Assembly (NCBI GenBank): GCA_025450095.1
Contig: JANWID010000324.1
Location: 1 to 5,459, forward strand
Origin: Bacteroidia bacterium
GTDB taxonomy: Bacteria; Bacteroidota; Bacteroidia; AKYH767-A; OLB10
DNA: 5,459 nt
Direction: 5' to 3'
Shown: in pieces, positions 1-5,459 of the stretch
Layout of the letters: each line of letters opens with the position of its first letter
How positions within the stretch are numbered: the first letter of the stretch is position 1
The notes under the pieces: generated by a model
What the model was told of the DNA's origin: nothing
Databases searched by the model: none
What the model saw: the letters and a program-made list of their open reading frames with translations, nothing else
Position numbers and translations under genes: made by a program

Positions 1-56
1 AAATAGCCCAATTAAGACAGTTTTGCGTGAGCCCGTACTACCCTTGATTCTCAATA

Positions 57-2777
57 TCATTTTCCTTTTAGAATAAATTTGATCCCGGCCTTAATTAAAA
101 CATATGACCCCGGCTTACACTTAATGCTCCGGCATCCTGAATTTATATTTATCTCCGGATAATTCAATAACCCGGAATTAATTATTACATCGGTGTTATC
201 ATCTGGTACGGTCCCACAATTCCAGTTAGCAGGGTTTTCCCAGGCAGAATTTAGCAACCCTTTCCATTTGGCTGCGAATTTCAAACTGTGTTTTTTCCCT
301 TGCAAATTTCCATCAATCAGGCACTGATATTGATATCCATAGTTGGAAGTTGGAGGAGCAATAAGTATTAATGTATCATTGTTGACACCGCTGTAAACCC
401 CGTTATTATTTAAATTAATATAACCACTACCGTCGTTAACCTGCCATTGATAAGTGTGGTTGCCTGAAAAACCGGAAGTAAAATATGTGTTCGAGCCCGG
501 ACAAATACTACTTTCAGGTGAAACGGAAGTTTGGGTAGTGTTAGTTTCCACCGGTAAATTAAAATCGAAGTAAATAGATGCTCTATTGGTGATCAGATTC
601 CCTGCACTGATATTTGACTTCGGTTTAATTTTAAAAGCAACAAAACCATGGCTTTCAATTTCATTATGGATACTATCGGCCAAAATTATTGGATCAAATT
701 TCCATTCAAGTATACTGCTGTCTTTAATGGATAGAATGTACGGATGACTGGTACTAATCATTTCAAAACTTTGCCAGTCCAGCTTATTACTGAGGGTATC
801 TCTTACAATAACCCGAAATGCTGTATCATTTCCTGTGTTTTGAAAATAGATTACATAATTCAAAAATTCTCCATCCAAAATTTGATCATTTGTTAGCGTA
901 CCGCCATGCGTTTCTATTTTTAGATTGGGGTCAAACGAACCAACAACGGGTTGATTAATGCTGGATTCATTATTTAGGGGAATTGTGTCTTGTATTAAAG
1001 GGCTAATATTTGCAGCAATAGCCAGCGTATCACCAATATTATTTTTTGGTGGTGGCAATAAACGCAAATGAACAATAATTGTTTGACTCTCAAGTGGTGA
1101 AAGGCTAGTGAAATTCCATGAGAGCGTATCTGATAAAATATTTGTGGGTGCGACTGATGCGGAATCAAAAACTGTTCTGTTGCCGATTATGAGTTTTGCT
1201 GACCCATTGAAAATAACTGTTGTACCAATATTTTCATATTTCAATTGATAATGTGTGGCAAATCCGGGACGGGCAGCATTTAATGGTATTAAAGTAATGC
1301 GAAGATCATTGATACCTTGTTTAGGAACCATTGCAAAACTTAATGTGTCTGTTTGTAAATAAGTACTAAACTTACTTGTATCAGCAATTGGGTTAGAGGA
1401 ATAGTAATTATTATTGACAATCACTTTAGTAATATAAGTGCCGGTATCGACGCTGTTAGCAAAATAGCCCTGGCTTATATTGCTTGCGCTTGTCAAAAGT
1501 CCCTTATCACTCCTGGCAGATCCTGTATTAAAATATGGTTCCGCCGGTTGTTTAACACCGTCATTATTTTGGTCGGCAAATACATAGCCTCGTATATAAT
1601 TTGCTGCACCAATTTTTGCGATTAACACATCTGATGGCCCTCCTTTGTAATTATAAATATCACCGTTATTTGTTGAAGAAGTCATTCCGTTTACGATTAT
1701 ATTGTTATCGGGAAATTGTAAAACATTTGTAAGCTGGTCAAAACCGTCTCCTCCAATTGTTTTTTGCCAAACTATATTTATTGCTGAATCTAATTTAAGA
1801 ATCCAACCATCCATCGGATTAGATACTTGTGAAGGAAATAATGAATGAAAGCATGTAACATTACCATCAAAAGAATTTGTATAGCCTGCAACAAGATAAC
1901 CACCATCATTTGATTTGATTATTTTTAGACCCCCGTCTTCATAATTTCCACCATAGTATTTATTGGCATAATTGTTACCATTCTTATCAATTTTACTAAT
2001 TAATAGGTCCCGATTGTTATGTAGGCCAATGCAGGACGTATCTGAAAAAAAAGATTTGGAGATATTCCCCGTCAGTACGAATGAAGAATCAGGAATTTGA
2101 AGTATTGAGTTATATGAGTAAAGGTGTCCCGGGATAGAAAGGGTGTTAAAAAAAACTCTGTTACCATTAGTATCCATTTTTAATATTGTAGTCTCACTAA
2201 CAAAATCAAATACATCATCATAGGATTTAGCTCCTGCCATTATATATCCACTATCTAATGTTTGAATGATCTCGTTGGCTTCAGATAAGGTTGTATCAGG
2301 AAAAAATTGTTGCCAGGTAATATTACCTGATGCATTTAGCTTTACTACCCAAGTCCGGTCAGAATATGAACTCGTATATGGCGCGTTTATTACATCGCCA
2401 TCCTTTGAATTGGTGGTTCCAAGAAAAATATAACCTCCATCTGCAGTTTGTCTGATAATTTTGCCATGATCATTCTGGCTGCCACCCAATATTTTCTGCC
2501 AAACTGTATTTCCGGCACTGTCTAATTTTATTATCCAGGCATCTCCATTTCCATGATTTGCGCTAAATGCAGCATTGTTTGATTCAGTATCACCGGTCGC
2601 TATAAAACTACCATCAGTGTTCTTTTGAATAGAAAATAACATGTCTGATTTGTTTCCTCCTATTAATTTCTTCCAGAGGATGTTTCCATTTGTGTTGTAT
2701 TTAACTACAGTGGCGCTGGAATCAAAAGGAGCAGGAAAAAAATCTCCATCTATTGAGTTTGTAAAACCGGCAATCAC
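57..2777 (-). CDS. Propeller / SdrD-B / CARDB / DUF7619-like / Ig-like protein, C-terminal part of interrupted gene
   Basis: This is a 906-residue ORF whose first usable codon is GTG at 2777; the same frame is open for 13 more codons up to the TAA at 2817-2819. There is no signal peptide and no ribosome-binding purine run, and the GTG lies inside a propeller blade, so it is unlikely to be an independent gene. Residues 1-389 give six and a half blades. Residues about 394-485 are SdrD-B-like (RGYVFADQNNDGVK; D402, N404, D406, E413 in EF-hand spacing). Residues about 487-611 are a CARDB-like fold. Residues about 612-750 carry the Bacteroidota DUF7619 signatures SFDPN, YFQNTGNDTAF, DTLSNKLDW, SHGFVAFKIKPK and IYFDFN. 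Residues about 757-832 are Ig-like (C759, YQWQV around W778, YQC at C819). Residues about 836-906 contain PANWNCGTVPDDNTDVII, a common C-terminal module in this phylum. No typical type IX sorting domain is obvious. The role is probably extracellular, with ligand and partner unknown. Confidence 0.75.
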   Translation of the reverse strand: MIAGFTNSIDGDFFPAPFDSSATVVKYNTNGNILWKKLIGGNKSDMLFSIQKNTDGSFIATGDTESNNAAFSANHGNGDAWIIKLDSAGNTVWQKILGGSQNDHGKIIRQTADGGYIFLGTTNSKDGDVINAPYTSSYSDRTWVVKLNASGNITWQQFFPDTTLSEANEIIQTLDSGYIMAGAKSYDDVFDFVSETTILKMDTNGNRVFFNTLSIPGHLYSYNSILQIPDSSFVLTGNISKSFFSDTSCIGLHNNRDLLISKIDKNGNNYANKYYGGNYEDGGLKIIKSNDGGYLVAGYTNSFDGNVTCFHSLFPSQVSNPMDGWILKLDSAINIVWQKTIGGDGFDQLTNVLQFPDNNIIVNGMTSSTNNGDIYNYKGGPSDVLIAKIGAANYIRGYVFADQNNDGVKQPAEPYFNTGSARSDKGLLTSASNISQGYFANSVDTGTYITKVIVNNNYYSSNPIADTSKFSTYLQTDTLSFAMVPKQGINDLRITLIPLNAARPGFATHYQLKYENIGTTVIFNGSAKLIIGNRTVFDSASVAPTNILSDTLSWNFTSLSPLESQTIIVHLRLLPPPKNNIGDTLAIAANISPLIQDTIPLNNESSINQPVVGSFDPNLKIETHGGTLTNDQILDGEFLNYVIYFQNTGNDTAFRVIVRDTLSNKLDWQSFEMISTSHPYILSIKDSSILEWKFDPIILADSIHNEIESHGFVAFKIKPKSNISAGNLITNRASIYFDFNLPVETNTTQTSVSPESSICPGSNTYFTSGFSGNHTYQWQVNDGSGYINLNNNGVYSGVNNDTLILIAPPTSNYGYQYQCLIDGNLQGKKHSLKFAAKWKGLLNSAWENPANWNCGTVPDDNTDVIINSGLLNYPEININSGCRSIKCKPGSYVLIKAGIKFILKGK
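528..944 (-). other. DUF7619-like domain region
   Basis: Residues about 612-750 of the downstream ORF carry the ordered signatures SFDPN, (L)NYVIYFQNTGNDTAF, V.VRDTLSNKLDW, SHPY, EWKF..I.L.DS, NE.ESHGFVAFKIKPK and N.ASIYFDFN. I recognise this combination from large secreted Bacteroidota proteins, where it commonly follows CARDB/DUF11-like folds near the C-terminus. Its molecular role is not established to my knowledge. Confidence 0.75.
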
Positions 2778-2858
2778 AAAGCTTGTATCGTTACACAGTG
2801 CAGAACTAATAGTCCATTAATCTGCATTACCACCGAATGTACGTAACCATTGAATGCC
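1611..2858 (-). repeat. Propeller 2: seven SBBP-like repeats spanning the TAA
   Basis: Units begin at the WLRTFGG strand just before the TAA and then at about residues 39, 98, 158, 213, 274 and 339 of the downstream ORF. The first unit is complete only when the residues before and after the TAA are joined. The pattern matches propeller 1: GG, acidic residue, DG.YI, S.DGD, closing KLD..GN..W. The fourth and fifth units have lost the GG pair. Seven units again fit one closed propeller; that count is my reading of the sequence, not a structural result. Confidence 0.7.
2817..2819 (-). other. In-frame TAA interrupting a conserved acidic blade position
   Basis: The frame reads WLRTFGGNAD, stop, WTISSALCNDTSFVIAG. 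Aligned to the other blades (for example GGNKSD then MLFSI...DGSFIATG), spacing from GG to the closing G is identical at 23 positions. The stop sits at position 6, which is Asp in most blades and Glu, encoded GAA, in the blade at 4833-4835. A single G-to-T change turns GAA into TAA. Termination codons elsewhere in the window (TAA for rny, TGA for this gene) act as normal stops, so codon reassignment is not indicated. Confidence 0.85.
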
Positions 2859-5216
2859 TTGCGGCGCATTGAGAGAAGTATTGGTTAAATCAGGTGTAGT
2901 ACATACAACATTAATGTTTTGCTGAATGGTATCCGAAAGTTTTAGCGCAAAGGTATCCTGCGTAAAAAATCTAATCGAAGCCAAATGTTTTATGGTATCA
3001 CCTAAATGAACATTGAGGCTGTCATTTATTAATAAGTTCAGGTTGATAATATCCACTGTGTTCCTGTTTGAACTGGAAAAATTCCAAAGTAAAGTATCTC
3101 CTGTAACTGACGTGGGAGAAGGGATTGAAGATATAAAAACTGATTTGTGATCCTTTATCAATTTAACTACACCTTTAGTAGTATCAAGGGGACTTTCAAA
3201 ATTGTATTTAATTTTATAGGGAATTATTCCTCCTTTACCTACATCAGCATAAGTTGATGTTATATCAATTGTTGGATTCTTTATGGAAGAATTTTGCCCA
3301 CTAATAAATATAGTTTTAGACATCCTGTTATTTGTTGTGTCGTAATCGTTTTGAAACGGTAGTACAATTCCATTGATAGTAACAGGACCGTATAATGGTG
3401 GTAGATTTGATCTAAGAACAAGCGAAATTGAGTCTTGTGCCAGGGCTGCTAAATTATATTTAATCCAAATACTGGTATCACTTAAATAGTAATTTAGTGA
3501 AGGAGTTGATGAAACGATTGAAAAGGCAGGATTAAACCGGATTTTTATCCTGACGGAATCAACTAACTTGTTTAAATTATTTTTAAAATAAATTTTGACG
3601 GGGAAATTCAATCCGGTAGGAATTGAATCTGGAAACAGAGAAGTTATTTCCATCTCTTCCAAATAACTTATGGGCACGAGTCTAAAACTCATCGTATCGG
3701 TTTGATTGCTGCCAGCAATATTCGAAAGCACACTAAAAGGAAAAATTCTAAACTGGGATGAATCAACTGAAGTATTTGTATTAAAATAAACACTGATTGA
3801 ATATTTACCCGTATCTACGCCAAATAAAAATTTGCCATCTGCCAGGTTTGACTGCATTGAAAGTCCAGGTTTGGAAGCAATTGAAAATCCATCATTAAAA
3901 TACGCTTCATTGACGTCCTTGATATTATTGTTATTGCTATCAACATATACAAATCCTCTGATACTATTTAATTCTTTTAACTCTAAAATAAATGATTTTG
4001 TTTCGCCAGGGGTGTAAGGAAAATTAACAAAGTCGCCATTGTTAGAAAAATCAAAAAATCTTTCTCCACAGATTATATAATTACCAACGTTATTTTTAAT
4101 TATATCATAACACCTATCGTGAGCTGATCCTCCAATACACCTGTTCCAGACTACAGAACCATCAAAATTCATTTTATATACAATGCCATCATTAATATCA
4201 TGTTCTGCAGCGTAAGAAATTTCAGGCAGGCCGTCTACGCCAACTCCATTTCCGCACATTAAAAATGACCCATTTCCCAAAGAAATTACCTTATTTAAAT
4301 CTACTATTGAAATATTTGAGCCTATTGTTTTTGACCAGATTTTATTCCCTGATAAATTAATATTGATAAACCCACCTGCTTTTTGATTATCAGACCTCGT
4401 AAAATCTCCGTCTGTTGAGCTAGTCGATCCCACTACAATTAAAGTACTATCTGAATTTTGCGCTAAACTCATTGGATTGTCGACGCCGCTTCCACCAATA
4501 CATGTTCCCCAAACCAGGTTATAATTATTGTCTATTCTTGCTACCCAGAAATCGTCCATGCCATGATTACCCGAAACCATACCATCATTCGAATAACTTC
4601 GGGCTGCAAAAATAAATCCCTGGTCATTTGTGAGTTTTACAATAGAAATTCCTTCGTCATAATCCGATCCGCCATATAGTTTTTGATTGACTATGACACC
4701 AGAAGGCAAGACTTCCAATAATAGTACATCCTCATCATTCGTGTTTTTGTTTTGTATGTCTCCGTCGGTTGACGTTGTTGTTCCCAGAATAAGTATGTTT
4801 CCATTAGTAAGTTTTGTAATTGAATTAGCCAATTCATATCCACTACCGCCAAATGTTTTATCCCAAATTGTTGCGCCATCCTGTGAAATTCTTATAATTT
4901 CAAGATCTTCATTTTGATTGTTACCGCAAAGAATATAACTACCGTCCGGCATTTGAATAACATCATTAAAAACTGAGGGGGTTAAATTAATGGTCCAGGT
5001 TGTATCTAAGTTTGAGTTGAATTTTATAAGATGAGTTCCAGCACTGGAACTGATGGAATAATGAATAGCAATATAGCCGCCATCATTGGTTTGTATGCTT
5101 TTTGGAAATTTATTATCAATTCCCGCAAAAAATTGATTAAAATGGGTTATCCCATTTTGTGCTATTAGACTATGGGCAATTATTATGGCAAACAGAAGTA
5201 AAAAAATCTTTTTCAA
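2817..5216 (-). CDS. Secreted SBBP-like propeller / SdrD-B / CARDB protein, N-terminal half of interrupted gene
   Basis: This is a 799-residue ORF with a TTG start at 5216. The start is chosen because it gives a clean signal peptide: Lys-Lys, a hydrophobic run LLLFAIIIA, then cleavage probable at LIA|Q, as is common in Bacteroidota. The frame upstream holds no ATG before a stop, and the first internal Met is far inside. Residues about 24-415 form seven repeats of the type GGSxxDxxxSI...DG.YI..G.T.S.DGD...KxDxxGNxxW, resembling SBBP beta-propeller repeats; the second repeat is short and degenerate. Residues about 418-515 are SdrD-B-like, with RGFVYVDSNNNNIKD and an EF-hand-like spacing D426, N428, N430, E437. 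Residues about 515-640 and 645-770 look like CARDB/DUF11-type beta-sandwiches. The last 13 residues (GIQWLRTFGGNAD) are the opening strand of another propeller, so the ORF ends in mid-blade. If translated alone it would be a secreted protein with no C-terminal sorting domain. No specific function is recognised. Confidence 0.85.
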   Translation of the reverse strand: MKKIFLLLFAIIIAHSLIAQNGITHFNQFFAGIDNKFPKSIQTNDGGYIAIHYSISSSAGTHLIKFNSNLDTTWTINLTPSVFNDVIQMPDGSYILCGNNQNEDLEIIRISQDGATIWDKTFGGSGYELANSITKLTNGNILILGTTTSTDGDIQNKNTNDEDVLLLEVLPSGVIVNQKLYGGSDYDEGISIVKLTNDQGFIFAARSYSNDGMVSGNHGMDDFWVARIDNNYNLVWGTCIGGSGVDNPMSLAQNSDSTLIVVGSTSSTDGDFTRSDNQKAGGFININLSGNKIWSKTIGSNISIVDLNKVISLGNGSFLMCGNGVGVDGLPEISYAAEHDINDGIVYKMNFDGSVVWNRCIGGSAHDRCYDIIKNNVGNYIICGERFFDFSNNGDFVNFPYTPGETKSFILELKELNSIRGFVYVDSNNNNIKDVNEAYFNDGFSIASKPGLSMQSNLADGKFLFGVDTGKYSISVYFNTNTSVDSSQFRIFPFSVLSNIAGSNQTDTMSFRLVPISYLEEMEITSLFPDSIPTGLNFPVKIYFKNNLNKLVDSVRIKIRFNPAFSIVSSTPSLNYYLSDTSIWIKYNLAALAQDSISLVLRSNLPPLYGPVTINGIVLPFQNDYDTTNNRMSKTIFISGQNSSIKNPTIDITSTYADVGKGGIIPYKIKYNFESPLDTTKGVVKLIKDHKSVFISSIPSPTSVTGDTLLWNFSSSNRNTVDIINLNLLINDSLNVHLGDTIKHLASIRFFTQDTFALKLSDTIQQNINVVCTTPDLTNTSLNAPQGIQWLRTFGGNAD
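3972..5147 (-). repeat. Propeller 1: seven SBBP-like repeats (protein level)
   Basis: Seven units begin at about residues 24, 80, 122, 181, 240, 299 and 360 of the upstream ORF, each about 43-62 residues. Shared features are an opening W.K..GG, an acidic residue four places after the GG, a DG.(Y/F)I hairpin, an S.DGD loop, and a closing K.D..GN. The second unit is shortened and lacks the GG...D and DGD elements. The repeats are degenerate in DNA, so this is an old protein-level array and not a recent tandem repeat. Seven units fit a single closed seven-bladed propeller, which is inference. Confidence 0.7.
5157..5216 (-). other. Signal peptide coding segment
   Basis: The first 20 residues have the layout of a Sec signal peptide: positive N-terminus (KK at 2-3), hydrophobic core at about 4-14, and a small-residue exit ending LIAQ. 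Cleavage is likely between Ala19 and Gln20. This supports both the TTG start and export of the product across the inner membrane. Confidence 0.8.
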
Positions 5217-5232
5217 TATTGGATATTTATGG

Positions 5233-5240
5233 TAAATATA
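5233..5240 (-). promoter_or_regulatory. Possible Bacteroidota -7 promoter element
   Basis: The minus strand reads TATATTTA here, one base off the Bacteroidota -7 consensus TAnnTTTG. It lies 16 bases before the start codon at 5216. A promoter is expected in this short gap because a strong terminator precedes it. I do not see a convincing TTTG or TTG -33 box at the right distance upstream, and such AT-rich octamers occur often by chance. The call rests on position and partial consensus only. Confidence 0.25.
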
Positions 5241-5262
5241 GGTGCCAGCAGGAACTTAGCGT

Positions 5263-5297
5263 AAAAAAAAAGGGCAATATTTCTATAGCCCTTTTTT
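5263..5297 (-). terminator. Intrinsic terminator after rny
   Basis: On the minus strand a 10-bp perfect stem (AAAAAAGGGC pairing with GCCCTTTTTT) encloses a 12-base loop. It continues into a run of nine T residues, the classical hairpin plus U-tract. It begins about 20 bases after the rny stop and ends about 46 bases before the next start codon, so it should insulate the downstream gene from rny transcription. The arm also gives a T6 run on the plus strand, so it could work in both directions, but I see no plus-strand gene that would need it. Confidence 0.85.
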
Positions 5298-5316
5298 AAG
5301 TTTATTTTATTGAAAT

Positions 5317-5459
5317 TTACCGTGCGATATTTACTGCTCTTTTTTCCCTTATAACAGTAACTTTTATCTGGCCGGGAAAAGTCATTTCCGTCTGAATCTT
5401 CTGAGCAATTTCAAAACTCAGTCTGTCGCTATCGGAATCACTTACCTTATCAGCTTCTA
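5317..5459 (-). CDS. rny: Ribonuclease Y, C-terminal fragment (cut by window edge)
   Basis: The minus strand is open from the right edge to a TAA at 5317-5319 and encodes the last 47 residues of a protein. The tail contains [11 protein letters not shown], then [11 protein letters not shown], then KRAVNIAR before the stop. This closely matches the conserved C-terminal end of RNase Y, where PG(Q/H)[12 protein letters not shown] is a hallmark. RNase Y is a membrane-anchored endoribonuclease with an N-terminal transmembrane helix, a coiled coil, and KH and HD domains; it initiates mRNA decay. The catalytic HD domain and everything before it lie outside the window, so activity cannot be judged here. 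An intrinsic terminator follows about 20 bases after the stop, which makes this the end of its transcript. The Ser/Asp-rich stretch SDSDSD at the left of the fragment looks like ordinary lineage variation. Confidence 0.9.
   Translation of the reverse strand, partial: EADKVSDSDSDRLSFEIAQKIQTEMTFPGQIKVTVIREKRAVNIAR

Larger units (their letters stand above)
57..5216 (-). pseudogene. Giant duplicated-propeller secreted protein gene, interrupted by one in-frame TAA
   Basis: The two long minus-strand ORFs share one reading frame and are separated only by a TAA at 2817-2819. Read through, the gene has 1719 codons including the interruption at codon 800. Order of parts: signal peptide (1-20); propeller 1 (about 24-415); SdrD-B-like domain (about 418-515); two CARDB/DUF11-like domains (about 515-770); propeller 2 (about 787-1202); second SdrD-B-like domain (about 1207-1298); CARDB-like domain (about 1300-1424); DUF7619-like domain (about 1426-1564); Ig-like domain (about 1570-1645); C-terminal beta-rich domain (about 1650-1719). 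Propeller 2 only reaches seven blades if residues on both sides of the stop are joined, so the ancestral product was almost certainly one protein. Its function is unknown; the domains suggest an extracellular adhesion or structural role, which is inference. No other frameshift or stop is visible. The TAA may be a real nonsense mutation or a sequencing or assembly error. Confidence 0.75.

Noticed and set aside
1..56. Search for a terminator or next gene downstream of the giant gene
   Set aside because: GGGCT occurs twice on the minus strand but as a direct, not inverted, repeat. One frame stays open to the edge without any recognisable motif. Too little sequence to call anything.
2817..2819. 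Stop-codon reassignment or programmed readthrough at the TAA
   Set aside because: TAA ends rny normally in the same window, no stem-loop or other recoding signal is evident after the stop, and a single-base nonsense change or error is simpler.
3832..4017. Plus-strand ORF of 61 codons inside the upstream half of the giant gene
   Set aside because: It lies wholly antisense to well-supported SdrD-B-like and propeller codons, has no recognisable domain or start signal, and looks like a shadow ORF.
4687..4917. Overlapping short ORFs on both strands (76 codons plus, 62 codons minus at 4691-4879)
   Set aside because: Both overlap propeller 1 in other frames. The repeated coding pattern of the true frame explains the region, and neither product resembles a known family.
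1611..5147. The repeats as a CRISPR array or DNA tandem repeat
   Set aside because: Similarity is at the protein level with variable unit length and strongly diverged codons; there are no identical direct repeats or regular spacers.

Overview
The window looks like a stretch of an AT-rich Bacteroidota chromosome, probably a Chitinophaga- or Sphingobacteria-like lineage. The evidence is a secreted protein built from domains typical of that phylum (SBBP-like propeller repeats, SdrD-B-like domains, CARDB/DUF11-like folds, a DUF7619-type domain and an Ig-like domain), the lack of Shine-Dalgarno sequences, and a ribonuclease Y C-terminus. All genes read on the minus strand, so the window reads biologically from right to left.

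At the right edge (5317-5459) lie the last 47 codons of ribonuclease Y (rny). They are followed by a strong intrinsic terminator (about 5263-5297). A 100-base gap separates rny from the next start codon at 5216, so that gene must use its own promoter, which has to lie in roughly 5217-5262.

Nearly all the rest (57-5216) is one long reading frame for a giant, probably surface-exposed or secreted protein. It is broken at exactly one place: an in-frame TAA at 2817-2819. Read straight through, the frame is 1719 codons: signal peptide, seven-blade propeller 1, SdrD-B-like domain, two CARDB-like domains, seven-blade propeller 2, second SdrD-B-like domain, one CARDB-like domain, DUF7619-like domain, Ig-like domain and a C-terminal beta-rich 'PANW..G.VPD' domain. 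The TAA falls inside the first blade of propeller 2, at a position that is Asp or Glu in almost every other blade. It is therefore best explained as a GAA-to-TAA nonsense change, or a sequence error, in one gene. A gene finder will report two ORFs: an upstream secreted 799-residue protein, and a downstream 906-residue protein that starts at a GTG in mid-blade with no signal peptide.

I found no RNA genes, CRISPR arrays, insertion sequences or defence genes. The points worth a second look are the interrupted gene, its internal duplication, its paired EF-hand-like calcium loops and its missing obvious type IX secretion sorting domain.
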